A DNA stretch of 64,000 nt from Pedobacter alluvionis (GTDB lineage Bacteria > Bacteroidota > Bacteroidia > Sphingobacteriales > Sphingobacteriaceae). Position 1 is the first letter of the stretch. Every line of letters begins with the position of its first letter. The stretch lies in the NCBI RefSeq assembly GCF_003664035.1, contig NZ_RCCK01000014.1:186001-250000 (forward strand). Reading direction: 5' to 3'. The translations under genes were made by a program, and so were the position numbers. The notes beneath the pieces are model-generated. The model made no database searches, had not been told where the DNA came from, and saw only the letters and a list, made by a program, of their open reading frames with translations. Shown here in pieces: positions 8,677 to 16,740 of the stretch.

Positions 8677-8976
8677 ATGTCAAAAAAATTCAACTTAGGT
8701 CTTGCAGCCCTTGTATTGGGGTTCGGCCTTATCGCCACACAAAGTGCATTTACAGCAAAAACAACTACCTATTACCATTACAAAACAACTAATGGCCCTG
8801 TTGAGCAGACCAGCTCATGGGAGCCTTCAGCAGGCCCTACCAGTTTTGAGTGTAGCGGTGAAGAAGAAGTTCCATGTATTATCGGCATCGAAACACCCCT
8901 ATCAACCTATCTTTCAGGTAAGGACAACCAAGATGTACTGGATTCTCCTGAACTGATCTCTGCCAGGGAACAATAA
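8677..8976 (+). CDS. DUF6520 family small exported protein
   Basis: The 99-residue product begins with a signal-peptide-like stretch (KFNLGLAALVLGFGLIATQSAFTAK) and carries two cysteines (FECSGEEEVPC) in a short acidic mature part. Size, leader and the C-terminal cysteine pair fit the DUF6520 family found beside MauE and TlpA genes in Bacteroidota. Its biochemical role is unknown; a substrate or partner of the neighbouring redox proteins is a guess from context. It ends just before a hairpin that separates it from the convergent susD-like gene. Confidence 0.75.
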   Translation: MSKKFNLGLAALVLGFGLIATQSAFTAKTTTYYHYKTTNGPVEQTSSWEPSAGPTSFECSGEEEVPCIIGIETPLSTYLSGKDNQDVLDSPELISAREQ

Positions 8977-8983
8977 CAACAGT

Positions 8984-9012
8984 CAATGGTGCAGAAAAGA
9001 TCTGCACCATTG
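8984..9012. terminator. Bidirectional hairpin between DUF6520 and SusD genes
   Basis: CAATGGTGCAGA (8984-8995) and TCTGCACCATTG (9001-9012) form a perfect 12-bp stem with a 5-base loop between two convergent genes. T tracts are weak on both sides. Confidence 0.65.
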
Positions 9013-9015
9013 CAT

Positions 9016-10356
9016 TTATAGGTTCTGTTCAAGACCCGCAATCTCGATTACCCGCTCAGGGATCGGCAGCGCAAAAGCTGAACTGTTGGCCTTCAGACTG
9101 TATACCGTCCCTTTAACGCTTCTGCTAAAGGAAATCCCTGCACCTTCCCTGTTAAGCCTTTTAACATCTACCCATCTCAAGCCCCGGAGCAACAGTTCCT
9201 TTCTCCTTTCCAAAAGAACCATATCCAGAACCTCCTTCTGATCGGCTCCAGACTTTTCGATAAATGTATTCTTTCTATAGCGGTTACGAAGCAAACGGTT
9301 TAGATCAGAAAGCGCCTCCAAGAGCTTACCTGCCCTTGCAAGAGACTCACTTCTGATTAGTAAAACCTCATTCACAGCAAGCCCGCTGAAGAAGTTGGAA
9401 TTGCCTTCATAACTTCCTTTAAAACCAAACGTACCGTTTTTGTTATCATTAAAAAATATCGTTCTGCGCAGATCATTAGCATCATATAATGCATAAAGCG
9501 AAGGATTGATCTTTCCTCTGGCATTGTTCAGCACAGGAGAAGTAAAATAACTATCTTGCAGCACCTCGGCGTTAAACTGTCCGATAGGATATGCCGCAGA
9601 CGCATTCAGCAAATTATAATCCAACAGATCTGATTTCAACAGCAGACATGAATCAGCATACAACAACGAAAGCTCATATCTGCGCATCGACCAATAGGTT
9701 CTTGCCAGAAGCGCAAATGCTGCCGGCCTTGACGGCCGCATGACATGGACAGCCTTTATTGGCAATGCAGCGGCAGCCCTTTTCAGGTCCGAAATTACCT
9801 GCGCATAACCAGCCTCAACAGTAGCCCTGGTAGAAGGTTCGTTAAAATCAGCGCTTAGTTTCAATGGAACTCCAAGCTCACTCCCCGACTGCTCATCATA
9901 AGCATTCCCCCAAACATACAGGCCCCGAAGGTGGTTTTTTGCCCTGAGGTAATAAGCCTGCCCAGATACATTATCCCACTCAAAAGCATTGCCCGCGTTC
10001 CTATCAATTTTTCGGATAGACTCCAACACTACATTTGTCCGATTGATCGCTCTATAATTGTAAAACCACTCGTTTGAATCCTGCAAAAATATATTGCTCC
10101 GCTGCCAGGTATACATGTTCCGTTCGTTCTCTGTCCTTGCCGCCAGATCCGCATCAGTCAGGTATATATCATCAGTGCTGACCTCTGCAGCGTTGCCGTC
10201 CGCATAGTTTATATGCTGATATTGATCCAGCAGCGCCTGCAGATCGGGAAGCGTCTCAGGGATTGCCTGAGACTGGTTGGACTTTGCATCCAAAAATTTC
10301 TTACATGAAGCGAAAGCCAAAAGCAAAAACATGCCCAAAAAGATTAACCTTTTCAT
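9016..10356 (-). CDS. SusD/RagB-family outer-membrane lipoprotein
   Basis: The 446-residue protein has a lipoprotein signal with lipobox FASC (Cys 18) and the SusD fold signatures: SQAIPETLPDLQALLDQYQ near the start, the YYLRAKNHLRGLYVWGNAY helix pair, and the C-terminal NEVLLIRSESLARAGKLLEALSDLNRLLRNRY and ERRKELLLRGLRWVDVKRLNR. It would sit on the cell surface and deliver substrate to the SusC channel encoded immediately upstream, 10 bases away on the same strand. No glycosidase lies in the cassette, so the substrate is not evident. The codon use is more GC-rich than in neighbouring housekeeping genes. Confidence 0.92.
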   Translation of the reverse strand: MKRLIFLGMFLLLAFASCKKFLDAKSNQSQAIPETLPDLQALLDQYQHINYADGNAAEVSTDDIYLTDADLAARTENERNMYTWQRSNIFLQDSNEWFYNYRAINRTNVVLESIRKIDRNAGNAFEWDNVSGQAYYLRAKNHLRGLYVWGNAYDEQSGSELGVPLKLSADFNEPSTRATVEAGYAQVISDLKRAAAALPIKAVHVMRPSRPAAFALLARTYWSMRRYELSLLYADSCLLLKSDLLDYNLLNASAAYPIGQFNAEVLQDSYFTSPVLNNARGKINPSLYALYDANDLRRTIFFNDNKNGTFGFKGSYEGNSNFFSGLAVNEVLLIRSESLARAGKLLEALSDLNRLLRNRYRKNTFIEKSGADQKEVLDMVLLERRKELLLRGLRWVDVKRLNREGAGISFSRSVKGTVYSLKANSSAFALPIPERVIEIAGLEQNL

Positions 10357-10366
10357 ATCTTAATAT

Positions 10367-13300
10367 TTATAAAGATGATTTAAAACCAAATGCAATGCTC
10401 CTTGCATCAGGTATACCCATATAATCCGGATCGATGCCTTCTTTGTTGGCCCGCCAGATAATCCCTAGGTTACTGGCCACTACGAACAACTGCAGCCTGG
10501 AAAACCCTGTCTTTTTTAAGCCGGCCGGCTTAAAATCATAACCTAAGTTCACATACTGCATCCGGATGTGGTCGCCCTTTAATACGTTAACCTCCGAACC
10601 CCAGTAAAACTCATCCCGCACATTGGAATTGGGATAGATCAGACTGGGAACACTGGTGATCAGCTCATCCCCCGGTTTCTGCCACCGCTTTGCATAGTCA
10701 GCGTTCCCTTCGCGGCCGATGAAAAGCGATCCATAGTCCAGTGCATTTTTTCTGAAGTAATAACGCAGCTTAAAACTCAGCCTCACGCTCAAGGTAAAAC
10801 CGGCATAAGAAAAGCTATTGCCCAGCCCTCCCGAAAATATCGGAAGCGCAGTACCGTGGTAGACCATATCCTCAAACTTTAGCGAACTGCCCATCAGCGC
10901 ATCATAGTTTTTGCTTACCGCCCCGTTTAGTATGCCCTGAGGATCACCAGTAGCTGGGTCCAATCCCGCCCATTTAAAAGAGATCATCCCATAAAGGGGA
11001 TAACCCACCAGCCCGGTATAAGAAACATTCCCGTTCAGTTTTCCCCTGCCGTTAAAAGTACTGTTGTAATTCTTGAGCACCTTGTCCTTGTAGTAATTTA
11101 AAAAGAAATCTGTTGTCCAGCTGAACTTTCCTGTTAGGTTCCGGCTGCTTAGTTCCAGATCTACACCGTCCCCCTGTATTACCCCAGAATTCTTGACTAT
11201 GGTAGCCCCTACACCCGCGGTCAGGTCGATCGGGGTCAGCGCCAAAAGGTCAACCGATTTCTTCCGGTAATATTCCAAGCTGCCCTTTATCCTGTTCTCC
11301 CTAAACCCAAAATCTAGCGCCGCATTGAACATAAATACCCGCTCCCATTTCAGCTCCGGATTGGCATAATTACTTAAAAATGCATAGGGAGTCTGGGTAA
11401 ATACCGAATTGAAGCCTGCATAAGTAATCGTAGTTACCGCCGTACTCCTTGGGTCCGTATTCCCGCTTGCACCAAAAGTTGTCCGTAGTTTCAAAAAAGA
11501 AATCAGGCTACTGCGCCAGAACTTCTCCTTTGAGATATCCCAGGAAAATCCCGAAGAAAACAGCGGGTTCCATTTATCATTCGTCTTCAGGCCAAAAAGA
11601 TTGGAAGCATCACGTCTTCCACTCAGAGAAAGCGTATAACGGTCATCAAAAGTATAGGCCAGGTTGGCAAAAGTGGAAACATAACGGTTCAACGTTTTCC
11701 CGAAAGCATCCCTATTGGTGATATACTCCAGATTGCCCGTCACAAAAGTTTTCACCGGATCCAGGTAGTTTACAACAGAAGTTGTCAACGTAGATTCATT
11801 CAGTCCATACACCCTGCCAGCGTTGGTCTCCGTGCCGTTACTCCTGATCTCCCCACCAATGATCCCCGAAAGCGCATGTCTGCCCATCACCTTATCAATA
11901 TCTGCCTGCGCCCTCATATTATGTCCCTGCAGCAGTGAATAGTCTTGGTCGACGATGCTTCCCAAAGGGATATTCCGCTTTAAGGTGCCACCTGCATCAA
12001 TAGACGAAAAAATATTCACCAGATTCCGCACCAGGTAACTCTGCGGGGTATTGACCGATTTTATTTTCCCATCCTGCTGCTCAAATTGATAGGTTGCAGC
12101 CACTTTAAGCCAGTCCAGCACCTGATAAGATGCCCTGAACGACGCCAGTACATCGTTCACGTTATTGACCGAACGGGTATACTTATAATCTTCCAGGGGA
12201 TAATATCTCCAGTCCAAAAACTTACCGTTTCCTGCCGAGCTGATATAACCGGTCCTGTAATCGGTAATGACCGGAAGGGAATTCCCATTCTCATCCGCTA
12301 AGCGCGTATAGGGCGGAAGCATCCCTGTAGCCGAATTGATCTGTGATGGATCGGTCCTTCCGTTTTTGCTATTCGTATAGGTCAGCATCAGGTTCCCCGT
12401 TAAGGTAAGCCTAGAGGTCACCTTGAAATTCTGTTCTGCCTTTAAGTTATAGCGGCTGAACGGCGCGGCAAGCGAACTCACATTATGGTCAAAGCCCGCC
12501 GATAGCAGCCAGTTCCTTTTTTCGGACCCTGCCCCCATCTGCAGGCTGTACTGCTGGGCGGTTGCATTTTGGAACACATACCTGTCCAGATCCCTTCTCA
12601 GGTCGTAGCTCCTCAGCACATCGATTCTGGATTTCGCATCGCCTGCATTGATCAGTCCGTCCCTGGCCGCAATCCGTAGTTCCACTACCTCAGAGAGTGG
12701 CGCCCTGGCAGTACCCACCTCAAAACTTGTATAATAACCCTTATCAAAAAGAAAGTTCTCCAGATCAATAAAATCGTCTACCGATATTTTACTCTGGTAA
12801 TACTGGTCTGGTTTTCCCGTCACTTTCAAACTTCCAGAAAAAGATACTTTCAGTTTATCGTTGAACCGCGCCTTTTTGGTGTTGATTACAATTACCCCAT
12901 TACCAGCCCTGGCACCCCAGATCGAAGCAGCAGCTGCATCCCGCAGTACTGTAATACTCTCCACATCATTTGGATTGATATTATTAATATCTCCCTCATA
13001 CGGAAAATTATCCAGCACGATGAGTGGACTTCTCGGTCCCTGCAGCGTCCCGATCCCACGGATAATAATTCCGTAGCCCTCACCCCCATTACTTTTACGG
13101 TCAACACTCAGGCTACTGGTAATCCCCTCCAGTCTGGCAATAATCCCAGTCCCAACCTGCTCATTCAAAACCTTACCCGACAGCTGTAAAAATGAACCTG
13201 TGGCGCGCTCTTTGGGCAATCTCTGGTAGCCCGTACTCACCTCCACAGTCTCCAGCTGCCGCTCCATGCCCACAAGCACCACCTCCAGCAGCCCGGAAAA

Positions 13301-13549
13301 AGGCAAAGAAACCAGCGTATCCAGCTTATCAAAATTCATCGCCGAAAAAGACAGTCTAACCTTGCCCGCCTTCCCGGATAGCACAAAACCACCATCCTCA
13401 CCAGAAAACACCTCAACAGCCGCTCCCTTAACCGACACCCCACTAACAGCCTTGCCTGAAACATCCCTCACTACACCCCGCAAAGACTCCTGCGCTCCCA
13501 CCAAAGAAGCGCAGAACAGCAAAACGATCATCAATAATAGCCTCCTCAT
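10367..13549 (-). CDS. SusC/RagA-family TonB-dependent outer-membrane transporter
   Basis: The 1060 residues begin with a signal peptide, then an Ig-like carboxypeptidase-regulatory domain (SLRGVVRDVSGKAVSGVSV), a probable TonB-interaction segment (LETVEVSTGY), and a plug (GIIIRGIGTLQGPRSPLIV to RDAAAASIWGARAGNGVIVI). A long 22-strand barrel follows and ends near the C-terminus in aromatic-rich strands (SIAFGFKSSL). It imports large ligands across the outer membrane with energy from TonB, together with the SusD-like lipoprotein encoded next. Its ATG is 2 bases after the stop of the TlpA-like gene, so the three genes form one operon. GC content is visibly above the window average. Confidence 0.95.
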   Translation of the reverse strand: MRRLLLMIVLLFCASLVGAQESLRGVVRDVSGKAVSGVSVKGAAVEVFSGEDGGFVLSGKAGKVRLSFSAMNFDKLDTLVSLPFSGLLEVVLVGMERQLETVEVSTGYQRLPKERATGSFLQLSGKVLNEQVGTGIIARLEGITSSLSVDRKSNGGEGYGIIIRGIGTLQGPRSPLIVLDNFPYEGDINNINPNDVESITVLRDAAAASIWGARAGNGVIVINTKKARFNDKLKVSFSGSLKVTGKPDQYYQSKISVDDFIDLENFLFDKGYYTSFEVGTARAPLSEVVELRIAARDGLINAGDAKSRIDVLRSYDLRRDLDRYVFQNATAQQYSLQMGAGSEKRNWLLSAGFDHNVSSLAAPFSRYNLKAEQNFKVTSRLTLTGNLMLTYTNSKNGRTDPSQINSATGMLPPYTRLADENGNSLPVITDYRTGYISSAGNGKFLDWRYYPLEDYKYTRSVNNVNDVLASFRASYQVLDWLKVAATYQFEQQDGKIKSVNTPQSYLVRNLVNIFSSIDAGGTLKRNIPLGSIVDQDYSLLQGHNMRAQADIDKVMGRHALSGIIGGEIRSNGTETNAGRVYGLNESTLTTSVVNYLDPVKTFVTGNLEYITNRDAFGKTLNRYVSTFANLAYTFDDRYTLSLSGRRDASNLFGLKTNDKWNPLFSSGFSWDISKEKFWRSSLISFLKLRTTFGASGNTDPRSTAVTTITYAGFNSVFTQTPYAFLSNYANPELKWERVFMFNAALDFGFRENRIKGSLEYYRKKSVDLLALTPIDLTAGVGATIVKNSGVIQGDGVDLELSSRNLTGKFSWTTDFFLNYYKDKVLKNYNSTFNGRGKLNGNVSYTGLVGYPLYGMISFKWAGLDPATGDPQGILNGAVSKNYDALMGSSLKFEDMVYHGTALPIFSGGLGNSFSYAGFTLSVRLSFKLRYYFRKNALDYGSLFIGREGNADYAKRWQKPGDELITSVPSLIYPNSNVRDEFYWGSEVNVLKGDHIRMQYVNLGYDFKPAGLKKTGFSRLQLFVVASNLGIIWRANKEGIDPDYMGIPDARSIAFGFKSSL

Positions 13550-13551
13550 AA

Positions 13552-14160
13552 CTAATCCTTAGCCCCCCTAGCCTTCTTCTTGTTTACGATTATCATATGC
13601 TTCCTGCCGCGTTCCACCATCACTGCAACATTCTCCTCCGTCAGAAAATCACTCTGGGTAATTCCCAGCACAACCCCACCAACAATCCACACATAATGCG
13701 GAAGCGCCCGGTGAGGAAAAGCACTCAAAAACATTTTATCCTCCACCACAAAAGGAAGCCCAATCTCTCCCACGGCACCCGCAGCAGCCCCCATCCTAAC
13801 CTTCTGCGCAAGCGAGGAAGCAGAATCTCCCGTACCAACCGAATTCACGAGCACCACCTTCAGATCATCAGGAAACTGCTTCTGAATTTTTGCTAGCAAA
13901 GGAAACTTCTTCAAACAGCTCCCACACCAGCTTGCCCAGAAATCAATCAGGATAAGCTTATCATAATCCCTCGCAAGCGATACTTCCGACAATACTCCAT
14001 CAATAAGCATCTTACTCTTCGTATCAAAAAGCACCCTAGGAAGCTTTCCGCCAACATACACAGGCGCAATACTATCTACCCCCCTCACCTGTCCCAGCAC
14101 AACTGTGCACAAACAGAAAAGGAGCAATAAAACACAAAAAATATTTTTTATCATTATCAT
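13552..14160 (-). CDS. Short TlpA-like exported thioredoxin
   Basis: The 202 residues hold a signal peptide and a thioredoxin-fold core with the active site WCGSC (Cys 79 and Cys 82) in LILIDFWASWCGSCLKKF. A conserved cis-proline region is seen in GEIGLPFVVED. It is shorter than the 400-residue TlpA proteins common in this family of bacteria, lacking their extra N- or C-terminal domain. It would reduce or exchange disulfides in the periplasm. It is the first gene of the TlpA-SusC-SusD operon and shares its N-terminal plan with the decayed copy just upstream. Confidence 0.85.
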   Translation of the reverse strand: MIMIKNIFCVLLLLFCLCTVVLGQVRGVDSIAPVYVGGKLPRVLFDTKSKMLIDGVLSEVSLARDYDKLILIDFWASWCGSCLKKFPLLAKIQKQFPDDLKVVLVNSVGTGDSASSLAQKVRMGAAAGAVGEIGLPFVVEDKMFLSAFPHRALPHYVWIVGGVVLGITQSDFLTEENVAVMVERGRKHMIIVNKKKARGAKD

Positions 14161-14204
14161 AAATTGTTAGCAGTTTAGGCTATATAATACATTAAGCGGA
14201 GATA

Positions 14205-14225
14205 TGCGGGAAGGTTCTTCCCGCA
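14205..14225 (-). terminator. Hairpin between the TlpA stub and the TlpA-SusCD operon
   Basis: TGCGGGAA (14205-14212) pairs with TTCCCGCA (14218-14225) across a 5-base loop. It lies after the stub gene and about 45 bases before the TlpA start, so it may end the upstream transcript. No T tract is visible. Confidence 0.5.
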
Positions 14226-14385
14226 TTAGCCTCGCCACCACTGTACCCTGTTTTGCGTCCAGGGCAAACCAGCAGAAAAAGCTTATACCAAAGACATAGC
14301 AATCTCCATACAGCCAAAACCGTTTAGTTTAAATTTTAGTTAGTTAAAAGCAATAAGAAAAAAAATCAACAGGACAGGCCAATGG

Positions 14386-14712
14386 TTAAAAAGCCTTATC
14401 TAAATCATAAAGCTTTGGCTGTTCTGTCATCAATTCAACCAAGGCCTTTAGGCTTTGCAGCCTATAGCATTTCAGGAAGAAACCGCTTACTTTGGCCCAA
14501 AAATCTATTAATATGAGTTTCCCCCTATCATCAGAGAGGGTATATTCGCGTGGCATGCCCCGTTCAAACAATACATGTTTAAAATTCCAAAAAGTCTTCG
14601 GCAGTTGATCTCTAAAGGCTGCAGTCGTAATTTTCGGTAGCGCCTGCTGTGCAAATCCACTATAGGCAAATAGCTGAATGAGCAATAAAATTGTACAAAT
14701 ATTTTTTATCAT
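14386..14712 (-). pseudogene. Truncated TlpA-like protein without its active site
   Basis: The 108-residue frame has a signal peptide and aligns with the N-terminal half of the next gene: LILIDFWAKVSGFFLKCY stands where the neighbour has LILIDFWASWCGSCLKKF. Both catalytic cysteines are gone (SGFF replaces CGSC), and the frame stops about 25 residues later, so half of the thioredoxin fold is missing. It is best read as a decaying paralogue of the TlpA gene at 13552. It could still make a short exported peptide, but it cannot be a thioredoxin. Confidence 0.65.
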
Positions 14713-14761
14713 TTTTAGTTTGGTTAGTTTGTATGGTCAGTTTATTCTGCCAACATAACCG

Positions 14762-14781
14762 CCCGGAAAGAATCTTCCGGG
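14762..14781 (-). terminator. Hairpin after the small exported protein gene
   Basis: CCCGGAA (14762-14768) pairs with TTCCGGG (14775-14781) over a 6-base loop, in the same relative place as the hairpin at 14205 (each just upstream of a TlpA frame). Confidence 0.5.
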
Positions 14782-14881
14782 ACAGTCAAGCCTGCTGCTC
14801 GCTCCTTTTTGCGGCAGGAGCTTTTGTAGCGGCAAAATATCTACCGTTCTGAAAATTAATCAGATCGCATGGCCATACAGG

Positions 14882-15112
14882 TTAATATGGTAAAGTGTTG
14901 ATCATAAAGTAATCCGAGAATAGAGTGCTGTCACTGCTACAGGTATCAGACACTTTCACGGTTTGCTTAACCGCATTGTGATGTTTTCCAATTCCTGCTT
15001 TAGTATCGGCTTTTTCTTTACAATGCTTGCCATTGGTTAGCATAATCAATGGCGCATACAACAATGCACCGCAAAAGAAAAAAAGCGGCAAGTAAGAATT
15101 GTTGAATTTCAT
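14882..15112 (-). CDS. Small hypothetical exported protein
   Basis: The 76-residue frame begins with a hydrophobic segment (YLPLFFFCGALLYAPLIMLT), then a lysine- and histidine-rich mature part with two cysteines (KHCKEK and DTCSSD). It resembles the short cysteine-containing peptides that accompany MauE/TlpA/SusCD cassettes in Pedobacter, but I do not recognise a named family. It is the outermost minus-strand gene of the cassette, ahead of the decayed TlpA copy. Confidence 0.5.
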   Translation of the reverse strand: MKFNNSYLPLFFFCGALLYAPLIMLTNGKHCKEKADTKAGIGKHHNAVKQTVKVSDTCSSDSTLFSDYFMINTLPY

Positions 15113-15565
15113 AATTTGGTCTGCGTAATTGGTTAAATTGAATCGTAAAAATTTAGGTTATTGAAACTTTGTTATGAAAGAAAAAAAGCATGTAACAGGC
15201 GAAAAATTTAGACATAACAATCACATTGCAGCATAAGCCACTTATTTTTTATAAAAAATTCTATAAAAACTTAAGTTTTATTCGAATATCAAATAATCTC
15301 TGCAAAGAGGAATAAGGCAGGCCATCATCATTAAAAACCTAAATTATTATTAACCTTTAAGGTTAGCCTGCCTTATCGAAACAGTTATTCGGGATTTTTG
15401 GGCTTTAAGGCATAAAGCCGATCAAAAGGACAACTTAACAGAGACTGGTAAAGAAATACTTGAAAATGGCGAACAATTAAAATAATATATTGGGGCATAC
15501 TCACTTCAGTAAGTACCAACCATTTAATCCAACCTATTTTTTGCTTGCTCATAATCGTATGTTAT

Positions 15566-15762
15566 GAGTCTTGATGGAGAGAAAAAAAAGTGGGCTTCCC
15601 AAACCATAACCTCATAATGTTTCTCACGCCTTACGTTGAAATGGAATTACAGCAGAAGCCCACTCTTATTTTGGAAAGCTAAAGATAGCAATTCCGCTAT
15701 AAGAAATGGGATAAAATCTGCTGTCCTGCTCCAACGGCGTGAGATTTGAGGTTGCAAGACTC
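15566..15762. ncRNA. Candidate structured RNA of about 200 nt (possibly 6S-like), strand uncertain
   Basis: A set of nested complementary segments spans 197 bases: GAGTCTTG (15566-15573) with CAAGACTC (15755-15762); AACCTCA and TCTCACGCC (15608-15614, 15622-15630) with GGCGTGAGA and TGAGGTT (15736-15744, 15747-15753); CGTTG (15634-15638) with CAACG (15732-15736); CAGCAGA (15650-15656) with TCTGCTG (15717-15723); and an apical hairpin near 15684-15700. Together they make one long rod with bulges, the general shape and size of 6S RNA. A competing 10-bp helix, AGTGGGCTTC (15589-15598) with GAAGCCCACT (15655-15664), is followed by a T run on the minus strand. A minus-strand TTG and TACATTTA near 15804-15833 could be its promoter. 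No protein frame explains this conservation of pairing. The 6S identity is a guess. Confidence 0.45.
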
Positions 15763-15899
15763 TTAATTTTACCTTTTATTGGTTCTTATTTTTTTGTTAC
15801 GTAAATGTAAATAAAAAAAATACAAATGTCAAGTAATTGCATGACGTTTTTAAATAAAATATAAAAGACATTGCTAATCATATTTTTATTAGCAATAAA

Positions 15900-16157
15900 A
15901 TGATTAGTGAGAAAGAAAAAATAATTCTGAAAAGATTCGGTCAGCATTTAAAATCTTTAAAAGAGAAACAGGAACTTTCTTATCGTGAATTTTACAAGAG
16001 AAGTGGAGTTAATACAGGAGATATTATTAAATATGAAAATGGAGAAACCAGCCCAAGCTTCATTACAATAGTGAGATTGGCTATAGGTTTAAAAATCCAT
16101 CCAACAGCACTTCTTGATTTTGATTTTGGAATAGACTTTAACGCCGGGCTGGAATAG
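15900..16157 (+). CDS. Small XRE-family helix-turn-helix protein
   Basis: The 85 residues are almost entirely one HTH_3 (Cro/C1) domain: FGQHLKSLKEKQELSYREFYKRSGV, then DIIKYENGETSPSFITIVRLAIGL, ending in an acidic tail. The recognition helix and the YENG turn are intact. It would bind DNA as a dimer. It sits alone between the candidate structured RNA and an IS4-type transposase remnant, so it may be left over from a mobile element; nothing shows its target. Confidence 0.8.
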   Translation: MISEKEKIILKRFGQHLKSLKEKQELSYREFYKRSGVNTGDIIKYENGETSPSFITIVRLAIGLKIHPTALLDFDFGIDFNAGLE

Positions 16158-16201
16158 CATAAAATTCATGATATAGTGTCAGATCTGGAAACCAGGAGTA
16201 A

Positions 16202-16450
16202 CTGAAAGAAGCAGCCTGCCTATATGTGAATATAACAAATTGGAAAACAGCGGACAATAAAGATGCTTATAGGTACCGGTTAATAAAGGGAGTGTGATTG
16301 TAGCAGACAGTTTTTACAATGACTTTTACCTGTTGAATGTCTGGAATAGCAAATGGATGTTTTGTTATCAGGCATAAAGACAATCTTCGGTATGATTCTC
16401 CGAAAGAAAATATACTACCATCGGATCGGCAACTATCAAATATGGTGGCT
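16202..16450 (+). pseudogene. IS4-type transposase remnant (internal DDE fragment)
   Basis: Three pieces in different frames together read like the catalytic core of an IS4-family transposase: LKEAACLYVNITNWKTADNK, then GSVIVADSFYNDFYLLNVW with the catalytic aspartate, then KDNLRYDSPKENILP. At least two frameshifts separate them, and both ends of the gene and any terminal repeats are missing. The fragment stops abruptly where REP-like repeats begin (about 16455). It cannot encode an active enzyme. Confidence 0.65.
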
Positions 16451-16454
16451 TCAT

Positions 16455-16645
16455 CAGACTATAAACGCAGCGAAATGGAGAAATCTTTGGACTATGTTAA
16501 AAGATTTCTCCACTGCGGCCGAAATGACACCACTTGTATATTTGTCATCAGCCATCCAATGTATTCGAAAAATTCCACACATAGTAGTAAGATTGCTTCC
16601 CCGGCTGAAAAAGCCTCATCGCATCCGATAGCTATCGGATGACGG
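16455..16645. repeat. REP-like palindromic repeat pair with an 18-bp palindrome
   Basis: TGGAGAAATCTTT (16476-16488) and AAAGATTTCTCCA (16500-16512) form a perfect 13-bp stem between two head-to-head copies of a dispersed repeat (cores GCGAAATGGAGAAATC and CTGCGGCCGAAATGAC). Further on, another common repeat (AAGATTGCTTCCCCGGCTGA) ends in the perfect palindrome ATCCGATAGCTATCGGAT (16623-16640). Relatives occur in most gaps of the window. Confidence 0.75.
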
Positions 16646-16740
16646 ATTTATTGTTGTAATAGAATGCCAACCGTATTAGCACCTCACTTTTCTTTACAAA
16701 AATCATCCCCTTTTCCCCTTCTTTCACTATTTTTACCCTT

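Noticed and set aside
15355..15486. A short open stretch ending LTETGKEILENGEQLK
   Set aside because: It has no start codon and begins inside an inverted repeat (15312-15376). It may be an old gene remnant but cannot be assigned.
15566..15762. tmRNA or RNase P RNA
   Set aside because: There is no tRNA-like end or tag frame as in tmRNA, and the region is too short and lacks the catalytic core pattern of RNase P RNA.
16337..16642. Two overlapping frames of about 100 codons
   Set aside because: They combine the shifted transposase remnant with REP repeats and do not form a coherent protein.
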